Assembly (NCBI GenBank): GCA_003248775.1
Contig: QFQX01000003.1
Span: forward strand, 113,249 to 177,248
Length of the DNA stretch: 64,000 nucleotides
Direction: 5' to 3'
DNA from: Shinella sp.
GTDB taxonomy: Bacteria > Pseudomonadota > Alphaproteobacteria > Rhizobiales > Rhizobiaceae
Under the pieces are notes generated by a model that made no database searches, was not told the origin of the DNA, and saw only the letters and a list, made by a program, of their open reading frames with translations. This document shows positions 41,942 through 54,292 of this stretch, piece by piece. A program made the translations under genes and the position numbers. How positions within the stretch are numbered: the first letter of the stretch is position 1; each line of letters opens with the position of its first letter.

Positions 41942-42955
41942 TCACGCCTTCATGATGTCTGTGAGCGCCCTGCCGATGCGCTGCGGGCCGGGGAAATAGT
42001 CCCATTCCTGGGCGTGCGGATAAGGGGTGTCCCATCCGCAGATACGGATCACGGGCACTTCAAGATGGTAGAAGCAATGCTCCTGAACGAGCGCGACCAC
42101 CTCCGCGCCAAAGCCCGAGGTCAGCGTCGCCTCATGCACCATGATGCAGCGACCGGTCTTCGAGACGGATTGCACGATCGTATCGAGATCGAGCGGCAGC
42201 AGGCTTCGAAGATCGATGACCTCGGCATCGACGCCCGTCTCCTCGACAGCGGCAAGCGCCACATGCACCATGGTGCCATAGGCGATCACGGACACATCAT
42301 TGCCCGGTCGCCTCACCTTGGCCTTGCCGATAGGCACCGTGTAGTGTCCCTCCGGCACGTCTCCGAGGGGATGGGTGGACCATGGAACCACCGGACGGTC
42401 ATGATGACCGTCGAACGGGCCGTTATAGAGCCGCTTGGGCTCCAGAAACATCACCGGATCGGGATCCTCGATCGAGGAAATCAGCAGCCCCTTTGCATCG
42501 AACGGGTTCGACGGAACGATGACCTTCAGGCCGCTGACATGGGTGAACAGCGCCTCCGGGCTCTGGCTGTGCGTCTGGCCGCCGAAGATCCCGCCACCCG
42601 TCGGCATTCGGATCACAATGGGGCAGGTGAAATCGCCGTTGGAGCGATAGCGGATCCGCGCCGCTTCCTGGGTGATCTGGTCATAGGCGGGATACATGTA
42701 ATCGGCGAACTGGATTTCGACGCAGGGCTTCAGCCCATAGGCGGCCATGCCGATGGCCGTGCCGACAATGCCGGACTCGCTGATCGGCGTGTCGAAGCAG
42801 CGTGTCTTGCCATACCTCGCCTGCAATCCTTGCGTGGCGCGGAAAACGCCACCGAAATATCCGACGTCCTCGCCGAAGACGACGACATCGTCGTCACGCG
42901 CCATGGAGATATCCATGGCGCTGCGGACCGCTTCGATCATGGTCATTCTGGCCAT
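41942..42955 (-). CDS. bkdA2: Branched-chain 2-oxoacid dehydrogenase E1 beta subunit
   Basis: This 337-aa transketolase-like protein has VVVFGEDVGYFGGVFRATQGLQ, DTPISESGIVGTAIGMAAYGLKPCVEIQF and the C-terminal swivelling domain (VIDLRSLLPLDLDTIVQSV, VHEATLTSGFGAEV). With E1-alpha it forms the TPP-dependent decarboxylase of the branched-chain complex. QFADYMYPAYDQI distinguishes BkdA2/BCKDH-beta from pyruvate dehydrogenase beta. It starts one base after the E1-alpha stop, indicating coupled translation. Confidence 0.93.
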   Translation of the reverse strand: MARMTMIEAVRSAMDISMARDDDVVVFGEDVGYFGGVFRATQGLQARYGKTRCFDTPISESGIVGTAIGMAAYGLKPCVEIQFADYMYPAYDQITQEAARIRYRSNGDFTCPIVIRMPTGGGIFGGQTHSQSPEALFTHVSGLKVIVPSNPFDAKGLLISSIEDPDPVMFLEPKRLYNGPFDGHHDRPVVPWSTHPLGDVPEGHYTVPIGKAKVRRPGNDVSVIAYGTMVHVALAAVEETGVDAEVIDLRSLLPLDLDTIVQSVSKTGRCIMVHEATLTSGFGAEVVALVQEHCFYHLEVPVIRICGWDTPYPHAQEWDYFPGPQRIGRALTDIMKA

Positions 42956-42956
42956 A

Positions 42957-44189
42957 TCAGCACCCCGCCATCCGCCGTTGCCGATGGAGGTGAGCCGGCA
43001 TCACGGCATAGACACCTTCGAAGATGTCGCGCACGGACGGCTTGCCTCCGGCATGCAGAGTGCCGTGGCTCTCGGCCTCCTTCTGCGCCTCGGTCACGAC
43101 ATCCATGATCTCAGCCTCGGACTGAAGATGCCGCTCCTCCGACCAGACCCCGCGCGCGATAAGATGCTTCTTCAGCCGCAACACGGGATCGCCAAGCGGC
43201 CATGCCTCCGACTCCGTCTTCGGCCGGTAGGCGCTCGGATCGTCCGATGTCGAATGCGCCCCGACACGATAGGTGACGTATTCGATCAGGGTCGGGCCAA
43301 GATTGCGCCGCGCCCGCTCGACCGCCCAGCGCGCCACGGCATGGACGGCAAGATAATCGTTGCCATCGACCCGCAGCGCCGGAATACCGAAGCCGAGGCC
43401 ACGGGCGGCGAATGTGCCGGACCCGCCCCGGGCGATGCCCTGAAAGGTGGAGATGGCCCACTGGTTGTTGACCACGTTCAGGACCACAGGCGCCTTGTAC
43501 GTCGATGCAAACACCATGGCCGAATGAAAATCCGATTCCGCCGTCGAGCCGTCGCCGATCCAGCCGGCCGCGATCTTCGTGTCCCCCTTGATGGCGGAAG
43601 CCATGGCCCATCCCACCGCCTGCACGAACTGCGTGGCGAGATTGCCGGAGAGCGTGAAGAAGCCATGCTCCCTCGACGAATACATTACTGGCAACTGCCG
43701 GCCGTGCAGCGGGTCTCCCTCGTTGGAGAAAATCTGGTTCATCATGGTCACCAGCGGATAATCGTCCGCAATGAGCAATCCGGCCTGGCGATAGGTGGAG
43801 AAGTTCATGTCACCCTTGGACAGCGCTTTGCGAAAGGCGCAGCTTACCGCTTCCTCGCCGAGATGCTGCATGTAGAAGGACGTCTTTCCCTGCCGCTGCG
43901 CCATCAGCATGCGCGCATCGAAGGCACGCAGCAGCAGCATGTGCCTGAGCCCGGAAAGAAGCTCCTCGTCGGACAGAAGACCAGCCCAGGGGCCGACGGC
44001 GCTGCCCTCATGATCCAGCACGCGAATGATCGAATAGGCGAGGTCGCGCATGGTCTCGGGCGCGGCATCGATTTCCGGCCTCGGCACCGAACCGGCCTTT
44101 GGAATCTTGACGTTGGAAAAATCTGGCAGGTCGCCCGGCCGAACTGCCGGCTCCGGCACATGCAGGCTCAAATGCGTGTTTGCGGTCAT
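42957..44189 (-). CDS. bkdA1: Branched-chain 2-oxoacid dehydrogenase E1 alpha subunit
   Basis: This 410-aa E1-alpha has the TPP motif GDGSTAESDFHSAMVFAS with the following NNQWAIS. It also has the branched-chain-specific RQAGLLIADDYPLVTMMNQ and the phosphorylation-loop-like YRVGAHSTSDDPSAYRP. The long N-terminal extension before RMLM (about 100 residues) is typical of the BkdA1 family. ATG 44189 follows GGGAGGA; the frame is open to 44249 without a good start. It comes 63 bp after the thiolase gene and leads E1-beta and E2. Confidence 0.93.
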   Translation of the reverse strand: MTANTHLSLHVPEPAVRPGDLPDFSNVKIPKAGSVPRPEIDAAPETMRDLAYSIIRVLDHEGSAVGPWAGLLSDEELLSGLRHMLLLRAFDARMLMAQRQGKTSFYMQHLGEEAVSCAFRKALSKGDMNFSTYRQAGLLIADDYPLVTMMNQIFSNEGDPLHGRQLPVMYSSREHGFFTLSGNLATQFVQAVGWAMASAIKGDTKIAAGWIGDGSTAESDFHSAMVFASTYKAPVVLNVVNNQWAISTFQGIARGGSGTFAARGLGFGIPALRVDGNDYLAVHAVARWAVERARRNLGPTLIEYVTYRVGAHSTSDDPSAYRPKTESEAWPLGDPVLRLKKHLIARGVWSEERHLQSEAEIMDVVTEAQKEAESHGTLHAGGKPSVRDIFEGVYAVMPAHLHRQRRMAGC

Positions 44190-44252
44190 GCCCTGTGCTT
44201 CCTCCCTGCTAGCGCCGCCTCCTCCGGACGGCCAGCCGAAGAGTTCCACTCT

Positions 44253-45440
44253 TCAGCAAAGTTCGACGGCGATCGCGGTGGCCTCCCCGCCACCGATGCA
44301 GATCGCCGCCATTCCTCGTCTCAGGCCGTGCTGCCGCAACGCGGCAAGCAAGGTCACCATGATGCGGGCGCCCGAGGCGCCGATCGGATGGCCAAGCGCG
44401 CAGGCGCCGCCATGAATGTTAACCTTGTCATGCGGCAGGTCGAGATCACGCATGACCGCCATCGCGACCACGGCAAAGGCTTCGTTGATCTCGAAAAGAT
44501 CGACATCCCCAAGGCCCCAGCCGGTCTTTTCGGAAAGCCGCGTCAGAGCGCCGACGGGAGCGGTGGTGAACTGGGACGGCGCCCGGGCTTCGGTCGCATG
44601 CCCCATGATCGTGGCCAGTGGTGCGAGCCCACGCCGCTCCGCCTCCGACCGGCGCATCAGCACCAGCGCTGCCGCGCCGTCGGAAATAGAGCTGGAATTT
44701 GCGGCCGTAACGGTGCCTCCGTCGCGAAAGGCCGGGATCAGGGTCGGGATCTTGTCGAGCCGGGCCTTGCCCGGCTGCTCGTCAATGGCAACAACCTGCT
44801 CGTCGCGACCGTTGGGAACCTTCACCAGCGCGATCTCCCGGTCGAACCAGCCTTCCGCTATTGCCCTGCGAGCACGCTCCAGCGAGGCGATGGCATAGGC
44901 ATCCTGCATGTCACGTGTGAACTGATAGGCTTCGGCGCAATCCTCCGCGAAACTCCCCATCAGCCGGCCTTTGTCATAGGCGTCTTCGAGACCGTCGAGG
45001 AACATGTGGTCCATCACCCTGCCATGGCCCAGCCGATAGCCGCTGCGGGCGCGGTCAAGCAGATAGGGCGCGTTGGTCATGCTCTCCATACCGCCCGCGA
45101 CCGCGATGGACGAACTGCCAGCGATGATGAGATCGTGGGCCAGCATCGCGGCCTTCATACCCGACCCGCACATCTTGTTGATGGTGGTGGCACCGGTAGA
45201 ATTGGGAATGCTGGCAGCCATCGCCGCCTGCCGCGCCGGTGCCTGCCCTTGTCCCGCAGACAGCACGCAGCCGAACAGCACCTCGTCGACCTGATCGCCG
45301 GCAAGACCGGCTCGATCGAGCGCTGCCCGCATAGCCACCGCACCGAGAACCGAAGCAGTCACGGATTTTAACGCGCCTTGAAAACCGCCCATGGGCGTGC
45401 GGGCGGAACCGACGATAACGACAGGATCATGCTCAGTCAC
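44253..45440 (-). CDS. Acetyl-CoA C-acyltransferase (thiolase)
   Basis: This 395-aa thiolase has active-site Cys91 in NKMCGSGMKA, the late GHPIGASGAR histidine motif and a C-terminal CIGGGEATA. The length is standard for acetoacetyl-CoA or 3-ketoacyl-CoA thiolases. The GTG start at 45440 is preferred because GGGGAGG lies about 7 nt upstream and the product then starts at the usual family position. In-frame starts further upstream lack a site. It is first in the unit that includes the branched-chain dehydrogenase. It may degrade acetoacetyl-CoA from leucine or 2-methylacetoacetyl-CoA from isoleucine. Confidence 0.88.
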   Translation of the reverse strand: MTEHDPVVIVGSARTPMGGFQGALKSVTASVLGAVAMRAALDRAGLAGDQVDEVLFGCVLSAGQGQAPARQAAMAASIPNSTGATTINKMCGSGMKAAMLAHDLIIAGSSSIAVAGGMESMTNAPYLLDRARSGYRLGHGRVMDHMFLDGLEDAYDKGRLMGSFAEDCAEAYQFTRDMQDAYAIASLERARRAIAEGWFDREIALVKVPNGRDEQVVAIDEQPGKARLDKIPTLIPAFRDGGTVTAANSSSISDGAAALVLMRRSEAERRGLAPLATIMGHATEARAPSQFTTAPVGALTRLSEKTGWGLGDVDLFEINEAFAVVAMAVMRDLDLPHDKVNIHGGACALGHPIGASGARIMVTLLAALRQHGLRRGMAAICIGGGEATAIAVELC

Positions 45441-45587
45441 TTTCCACCTCCCCGGAAAGAACCTTGCCCGCATCACGGCTCCTCCAAGCCGGGACACTCA
45501 CCACCGGGACATGAGATCAAACGATCTGCCAATTCCCGATTGAGTGAACGGTATCACCATAGCGCTTTCATTTCAAAGCTAATTTGA

Positions 45588-45615
45588 TTGACAGATTTGG
45601 CAACAGAGATATCTT
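45588..45615 (+). promoter_or_regulatory. Predicted sigma-70 promoter of the Lrp-type gene
   Basis: TTGACA (45588-45593) and TATCTT (45610-45615) are spaced by 16 bp, a good housekeeping promoter about 40 bp before ATG 45654. The surrounding 156-bp divergent region is AT-rich and repeats TTTGATCC, compatible with Lrp-type binding sites for autoregulation and control of the thiolase-bkd unit. Confidence 0.55.
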
Positions 45616-45653
45616 TGATCCACCATTATCGATAATTCTAGATCATTTGATCC

Positions 45654-46127
45654 ATGGAAACGCTCGACGCCTTCGATCAGAAAATCCTGCATGTCCTCGG
45701 CGAGGACGGGCGGATAAGCTGGCGCGATCTCGCATCCCGAATTGGACTGTCGTTCACGCCAACGCTGAGGCGCGTGCGCAAGCTGGAGGAAGCCGGGATA
45801 ATCCGCGGCTATACCGCCGTCTTCGACGAAAACCGACTTTTGGGCACAATGGGTGTATTCATCTCGGTTACGCTGGAACGCCAGATCAAGGACGCGCTGA
45901 CGACGTTCGAACATAGCGTCGCCTCCATTCCGGAGGTAGTCGGCGGCTACCAGACCAGCGGAAGCTCGGATTATCTGATTCATGCCATGGTGCGCGACCT
46001 GCCGCATTACCAGGAACTTCTCGACTTCCTGACGACGGTTCCGGGCGTAGCGCGCATCCAGTCCAATTTCGCCATCAAGACGTTCGTGCGCCGGTCGGCC
46101 GCATTCACCGGAGGTACGGAAACATAA
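45654..46127 (+). CDS. Lrp/AsnC-family regulator (BkdR-like)
   Basis: This 157-aa feast/famine regulator has the AsnC helix-turn-helix at residues about 5-60 (LDAFDQKILHVLGEDGRISWRDLASRIGLS, RRVRKLEEAGIIRGYTAV). A C-terminal RAM ligand domain follows (VGGYQTSGSSDYLIHAMVRDL). It lies between the thiolase-bkd unit (divergent) and the liu genes (same direction). By analogy with BkdR it probably activates branched-chain oxoacid dehydrogenase genes in response to branched-chain amino acids. The liu genes begin 88 bp downstream. Confidence 0.9.
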   Translation: METLDAFDQKILHVLGEDGRISWRDLASRIGLSFTPTLRRVRKLEEAGIIRGYTAVFDENRLLGTMGVFISVTLERQIKDALTTFEHSVASIPEVVGGYQTSGSSDYLIHAMVRDLPHYQELLDFLTTVPGVARIQSNFAIKTFVRRSAAFTGGTET

Positions 46128-46215
46128 AACAGGGCGGCCGGCGTGGAGGAGACGCCGGACCGTCTTTCACCGCAGAAGACGGCTGCGCGAAATCCGTCGG
46201 GAGGAGGAATATGCG

Positions 46216-47388
46216 ATGAGCCGGGATCTCGCCGCAGTTTTCGACGCCGGTCTCGGGGAGGAGATCGGAGCATTGCGTGACAGCGTGCGCAAGTTTGCTC
46301 ATGACAGGATCGCGCCGCTTGCGGCGGAAATTGATAGGGAGGACCGTTTCCCACGCCATCTCTGGCCGGAAATGGGCGCGCTCGGCCTGCACGGCATCAC
46401 GGCCTCGGAGGACTATGGCGGGGCCGACATGGGTTATCTCGCCCATTGCGTCGCCATGGAGGAGATCAGCCGCGCTTCGGCATCCGTCGGCCTTTCCTAC
46501 GGCGCTCATTCCAACCTCTGCATCAACCAGATCCATCGCTGGGGCACGGCCGAGCAGAAACGGCGATACCTGCCGAAGCTCATATCCGGCGAGCATGTCG
46601 GGTCGCTTGCGATGAGTGAGACGGAAGCGGGTTCCGACGTCGTGTCCATGCGTCTGAAGGCGGAGCGAAAGGATGATCGCTACCTCCTGAACGGCTCCAA
46701 GATGTGGATCACCAATGGCCATGAAGCCGATACGCTGGTGGTCTACGCGAAGACCGACACGGCAGCCGGCCCGCGCGGCATCACCGCCTTTCTCATCGAG
46801 AAGAGCTTCAAAGGCTTCCGGTCGGCGCAAAAGCTCGACAAACTCGGCATGCGTGGCTCCCCGACGTCCGAACTCGTTTTCGAGGATTGCGAGGTCCCGG
46901 AGGAAAACGTGCTGGGCAAGGTGAACGACGGCGTCACCGTGCTGATGAGCGGCCTCGATTACGAACGCGCCGTGCTCGCCGCAGGCCCGATCGGCATCAT
47001 GCAATCCGCGCTCGATCTCGTGATTCCCTACAGCCGAGAACGGCACCAGTTCGGCAAGGCGATCGGCGAATTCCAGCTCGTGCAGGGCAAGATCGCCGAC
47101 ATGTATACCGCGATGAACGCTTCCCGCGCCTATGTTTATGCCGTGGCCCGCGCCGGCGATAACGGTCGCCTCACGCGGCAGGACGCGGCGGGCGCGATCC
47201 TGTTTTCCGCCGAGCGCGCCACGCAGGTGGCGCTGGATGCCATCCAGATCTTGGGCGGCACCGGCTACATGAATGAAAGCCCCGCTGGGCGGCTTCTGCG
47301 CGACGCCAAGCTGTACGAGATCGGCGCCGGCACCAGCGAGATCCGGCGTATGCTGATCGGCCGAGAATTGTTCAAAAGCAATGCGTGA
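46216..47388 (+). CDS. liuA: Isovaleryl-CoA dehydrogenase
   Basis: This 390-aa acyl-CoA dehydrogenase fits isovaleryl-CoA dehydrogenase. VGLSYGAHSNLCINQIHRWG is the family-specific segment, and AMSETEAGSDVVSM and KMWITNGHEADTLVVYAKT follow. The catalytic-region glutamate lies in SGLDYERAVLAAGPIGIM, where isovaleryl enzymes place it, and the C terminus has GTGYMNE and GAGTSEIRRMLIGRELF. It makes 3-methylcrotonyl-CoA from isovaleryl-CoA in leucine breakdown, donating electrons to ETF. The following carboxylase genes confirm the pathway. The stop lies just inside the next open frame. Confidence 0.94.
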   Translation: MSRDLAAVFDAGLGEEIGALRDSVRKFAHDRIAPLAAEIDREDRFPRHLWPEMGALGLHGITASEDYGGADMGYLAHCVAMEEISRASASVGLSYGAHSNLCINQIHRWGTAEQKRRYLPKLISGEHVGSLAMSETEAGSDVVSMRLKAERKDDRYLLNGSKMWITNGHEADTLVVYAKTDTAAGPRGITAFLIEKSFKGFRSAQKLDKLGMRGSPTSELVFEDCEVPEENVLGKVNDGVTVLMSGLDYERAVLAAGPIGIMQSALDLVIPYSRERHQFGKAIGEFQLVQGKIADMYTAMNASRAYVYAVARAGDNGRLTRQDAAGAILFSAERATQVALDAIQILGGTGYMNESPAGRLLRDAKLYEIGAGTSEIRRMLIGRELFKSNA

Positions 47389-47395
47389 GGGAATG

Positions 47396-48997
<1,602 letters not shown>

Positions 48998-49004
48998 GGC
49001 GGCG

Positions 49005-51002
<1,998 letters not shown>

Positions 51003-51003
51003 C

Positions 51004-51930
51004 ATGACGAAACCGGAAAAGGTCAGGATCGTCGAAGTCGGTCCCCGCGACGGACTGCAGAACGAGAGCGTCCGGATGCCTGTCGCGGTGAAGGTCGAAC
51101 TGATCGAGCGCCTCGCCAAGGCCGGATTGCCGGTCGTGGAGGCAGGCGCGTTCGTTTCCCCGAAATGGGTGCCGCAAATGGCTGAAACAGGCGAGGTCTT
51201 CCGCAACCTGACGAAACGGCCGGGCACCGCCTATCCTGCCCTAGTGCCCAATCTCAAGGGTCTGGAAGCCGCGATTGCCGCGGGTGTCGGGGAAATCGCG
51301 GTCTTCGTCTCGGCGTCGGAAGGCTTCAGCCTGAAGAACATCGCCTGCTCGCGGGCCGAAAGCCTTGTGCGCCTCCGCGATGTCTTCGATCTCGCCGCGA
51401 CCCGAAGCATACGCGTGCGCGGCTACGTTTCCTGCATCGCCGGCTGCCCCTATGACGGCGATGTGCCGCCCGCCGAAGTCGCAGTCCTGGCGCGCGAACT
51501 GCTGGTCATGGGCTGTTACGAAGTCTCGCTCGGCGACACGATCGGCGTGGGCACGGCAGCGCAGATCCGCAATGTCATTGGCCAGGTCGCGACAACGATA
51601 CCGCGCGAGCGGATCGCCATGCACTTCCATGACACCTACGGACAGGGCATCGCCAATGTGCTGGCGAGCATCGAGGAAGGCATTGCCACCTTCGACAGTT
51701 CCGTCGCCGGCCTCGGCGGCTGTCCCTATGCGCCGGGCGCCAGCGGCAATATCGCGACGGAAGACCTGCTCTATCTGCTGCATGGTCTGGGCATTTCGAC
51801 GGGAGTCGACCTGCAGGCTGTCGCGGAAACGGGCGGATGGATCAGCGATATCCTGGGGCGACGCAATGAAGCGCGGGCGGGACGGGCATTGCTCGCCAAA
51901 AGACACACCGGAGGACAGGATGGGCGATGA
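51004..51930 (+). CDS. liuE: Hydroxymethylglutaryl-CoA lyase
   Basis: This 308-aa TIM-barrel lyase has IVEVGPRDGLQNE at the N terminus, VSASEGFSLKNIACS, GYVSCIAGCPYDGDVP and VSLGDTIGVGTAAQI. The signature SSVAGLGGCPYAPGASGN carries the catalytic cysteine. It splits HMG-CoA into acetoacetate and acetyl-CoA, the last leucine-specific step. It starts one base after liuD and overlaps the hydratase start by 11 bp. All motifs point to HMG-CoA lyase rather than a homologous aldolase. Confidence 0.95.
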   Translation: MTKPEKVRIVEVGPRDGLQNESVRMPVAVKVELIERLAKAGLPVVEAGAFVSPKWVPQMAETGEVFRNLTKRPGTAYPALVPNLKGLEAAIAAGVGEIAVFVSASEGFSLKNIACSRAESLVRLRDVFDLAATRSIRVRGYVSCIAGCPYDGDVPPAEVAVLARELLVMGCYEVSLGDTIGVGTAAQIRNVIGQVATTIPRERIAMHFHDTYGQGIANVLASIEEGIATFDSSVAGLGGCPYAPGASGNIATEDLLYLLHGLGISTGVDLQAVAETGGWISDILGRRNEARAGRALLAKRHTGGQDGR

Positions 51931-52690
51931 ACTGCTGTGTGAACGCCGCGGGAGCGCATTATGGCTGACACTCAATCGACTGGAGGTCCACAACGCCCTC
52001 AACGCAGCCGTGACCAGAAGTCTGGTCGAAGCCTTTGAACAGGTCTCCCTTGACCCGACATTACGGGCGGTAGTTCTGACGGGAACCGGCGAGCGCAGTT
52101 TCTGCTCGGGCGCCGATCTCAAGGAAAGCGCGGGCGGGGTGTTCCGGTCTGACGACGGCGGCAACCCGATTGCTGGCGTCCTGAATGCAATCGAAACCTG
52201 CGAAAAACTGGTGATTGCGCGGATCAACGGCTCGGTTCTGGCTGGCGGCTTGGGTCTGGTCGCCGCCTGCGATCTCGCCTATGCCGCCAGACACGCGAAT
52301 TTCGGCCTGCCGGAAGTACGCGTCGGTCTCTTTCCTATGATGGTCGCCGCGCGGTTGATGCCGAAGATAACCCTGCGGCACCTGCAGGAAATGGCCTATC
52401 TCGGTGAAAGCATCGATGCGGCGACCGCTCTGCAATACGGTCTCATCAACGGCATCGCCCCTGTCGGCGACCTCGATGAACTCATCGCCAACGTTCTGGA
52501 AAAGCTCGCCCGGAATTCCACCGAAGCAATCTCAGCGGGAAAGCAGGCCCTCCGCGACATGCGAGGCATGACGACCCCAGAAATGTTCGCCTTGGCCGAA
52601 CGGCGGATCGCTGAAATCGCGGAAACGGATGACGCCCGCGAGGGACGTGCAGCTTTCGCGGAAAAGCGAAAGCCGCGATGGTCAGAGTAA
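51920..52690 (+). CDS. liuC: Enoyl-CoA hydratase, methylglutaconyl-CoA hydratase (LiuC) type
   Basis: This 256-aa crotonase-fold protein has LTLNRLEVHNALNAAVTRSL, GTGERSFCSGADLKESA and the oxyanion segment ARINGSVLAGGLGLVAACDLAYA. It ends in a typical crotonase tail (GRAAFAEKRKPRW). ATG 51920 has GGAGGA 5 nt upstream. The position in the liu unit assigns it to hydration of 3-methylglutaconyl-CoA to HMG-CoA. Without that context it would be an enoyl-CoA hydratase of unknown substrate. It is the last gene of the liu unit. Confidence 0.9.
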   Translation: MGDELLCERRGSALWLTLNRLEVHNALNAAVTRSLVEAFEQVSLDPTLRAVVLTGTGERSFCSGADLKESAGGVFRSDDGGNPIAGVLNAIETCEKLVIARINGSVLAGGLGLVAACDLAYAARHANFGLPEVRVGLFPMMVAARLMPKITLRHLQEMAYLGESIDAATALQYGLINGIAPVGDLDELIANVLEKLARNSTEAISAGKQALRDMRGMTTPEMFALAERRIAEIAETDDAREGRAAFAEKRKPRWSE

Positions 52691-53030
52691 CAACCATTGG
52701 GCATGAACGGCCTCCGGCCTTCGCCAGTCCGAGAGGCAGCAACGGGATCGCATTGGGCAGCATCCCGTGCCGGCAGGCAACCGATGACCTCATCGCAAGT
52801 TCAGCGGGAGCAGAAGCGTCATCCCGTAATCGGCAGCCCGGAATTCAAAATGTGTACTCAGTTACCGACCATCAACAAAGGTCAAAGTGACATCGGAGCT
52901 TCCACACCCCGATGCCACGCTGCTTCGCCTAGAGAGCTGTTCGATCTGGTTGAATCACATCGGCACTCTAAGCCTTTTTGTTTGAAGCATAATCTTATCG
53001 ATCCTCGTTTCACTCCGGTCGGATTATGCT
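52691..53030. other. Gene-free gap with palindromic repeats
   Basis: This 340-bp gap lies between convergent liuC and the binding-protein gene. It holds at least two repeat-like dyads: CGATCTGG with a near complement around 52948-52970, and AGCATAATC (52986-52994) with GATTATGCT (53022-53030). The second abuts the stop codon of the minus-strand gene at 53031. Short repeats of this kind are widespread in rhizobial gaps. No coding frame here looks real. Confidence 0.5.
52986..53030. repeat. Short palindromic intergenic repeat (AGCATAATC ... GATTATGCT)
   Basis: A 9-bp perfect inverted repeat frames 45 bp. The right arm ends exactly where the minus-strand stop codon of the Liv-type binding protein begins, so it probably forms the 3' end structure of that mRNA. 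It is not the same element as the RIME-like repeats. Confidence 0.5.
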
Positions 53031-54290
53031 CTACTGCGCCGACTTGATCTTGCTAACGTCCTCGGCGCTCATCTCGCCGACTGTCGTCACCTCGCCCTTG
53101 GTGATCTTCCAGAGACGGAACGGGCCGGTGATGTCACCATACTGGTCGAAGCTGACTGGACCGATGACGCCTTCATACTTGACCGGCTTGCCTTCCTTGA
53201 TCAGCGCAAGCGCCTTGGCAAACTCTTCCTTGCCGGCATGGATGGGCGTGCCGCCTTCGGCGACCACGGCGGGCACGGCGGCCTTGATGGCTGCGGCGTC
53301 GGCCTTGCCGGCCTTGGCGATAGCAAGCGCCACGATCGCACCCGCGTCATAGGAGCGGTCGGCTGCCGGAGCGGATGCGGAGATGCCGCCGGAGAAGGCT
53401 TCGTAGTTGGCGTTGAAATATTCCGTCGATGCCGTCGGGCTCGTGCCCGAAGATGTACCGTAGGCGTTTTCGAGATACTGCGCGCCGACGCTTTCGATGA
53501 AGTCCTTGGAGTTCATGCCGTCGTTCAGCAGGAAGGTCTGCTTGCCGCCGCCCGAAATCCATGCGCGTGCGATGGTGGCGCCGTCGACGGGCGTGCTGAC
53601 GAGATAGAGCGCATCCGGATCGCCCGCCATGGCAGCGCTTGCCTCAGAGGTGTAGCTCGACTGCTTCTCGTTGTACGGCGTGGTCGAGGTAATGGTGCCG
53701 CCGAGCTTTTCGTAAGCCGTGGCAAACTCCTTCACCATGTTGACGCCGAAGTCGTTGTTGACGTTGATGATGGCGATCTTCTTCAGGCCCTGGTCGATTG
53801 CGTATTTCGCAGCCGCAGTGCCCTGCAGGGCATCGGAGGTGATGGTGCGGAAGAACACGCCATTGGTCTTGCCTTCGCGGCCAAGCGACGTCAGCGTCGG
53901 CGAGGACGACGCGGGCGAAACCTGCACGACGCCGGCCGGCGCCGTCACCGAAGTCAGGATCGGGATAGATACCGACGAAATGATGCCGCCGATGATGACC
54001 GGCACCTTCTTGATGTTGACGAGCTGCGTCGCCTGATCGACGGCGACGTTGCCCTGGCTCTGGCTGTCGCGCGTATCGGCCACGATGTTGCAGCCATCGA
54101 CGCCACCAGCCTCGTTGAAATCACGGAAAGCCATGGCGACCGACTTGGCGCCGGCCTGACCGTACTCGCCGGCCGGGCCGGTCAGTTCCATCACGAGCCC
54201 GACGGTGATGTCGCAATCGGCTGCAAAAGTCGGTGCGGTGGAGGCAGCAAGCGCTGCGACCACGGCTGAAAGCAGAAATGAAGTCCTCAT
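53031..54290 (-). CDS. Periplasmic binding protein, branched-chain amino acid (LivK) type
   Basis: This 419-aa Peripla_BP_6 protein has a Sec signal peptide (MRTSFLLSAVVAALAASTAPTFA). Family features include ITVGLVMELTGPAGEYGQAGAKSVAMAF, VDQATQLVNIKKVPVIIGG and VVQVSPASSSPTLTSLG. It would bind the imported ligand for the LivGFHM-like parts encoded at 56597-60073 on the other strand. LivK-type receptors bind many compounds besides leucine, including amides, urea and aromatic acids. Its operon with an aldo/keto reductase argues for a catabolic substrate rather than amino acids. Confidence 0.9.
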   Translation of the reverse strand: MRTSFLLSAVVAALAASTAPTFAADCDITVGLVMELTGPAGEYGQAGAKSVAMAFRDFNEAGGVDGCNIVADTRDSQSQGNVAVDQATQLVNIKKVPVIIGGIISSVSIPILTSVTAPAGVVQVSPASSSPTLTSLGREGKTNGVFFRTITSDALQGTAAAKYAIDQGLKKIAIINVNNDFGVNMVKEFATAYEKLGGTITSTTPYNEKQSSYTSEASAAMAGDPDALYLVSTPVDGATIARAWISGGGKQTFLLNDGMNSKDFIESVGAQYLENAYGTSSGTSPTASTEYFNANYEAFSGGISASAPAADRSYDAGAIVALAIAKAGKADAAAIKAAVPAVVAEGGTPIHAGKEEFAKALALIKEGKPVKYEGVIGPVSFDQYGDITGPFRLWKITKGEVTTVGEMSAEDVSKIKSAQ

Positions 54291-54292
54291 CG

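Noticed and set aside
42747..45371. Long plus-strand open frame (874 codons)
   Set aside because: Antisense shadow of bkdA1 and the thiolase; composition is Arg/His/Gly-rich without motifs.
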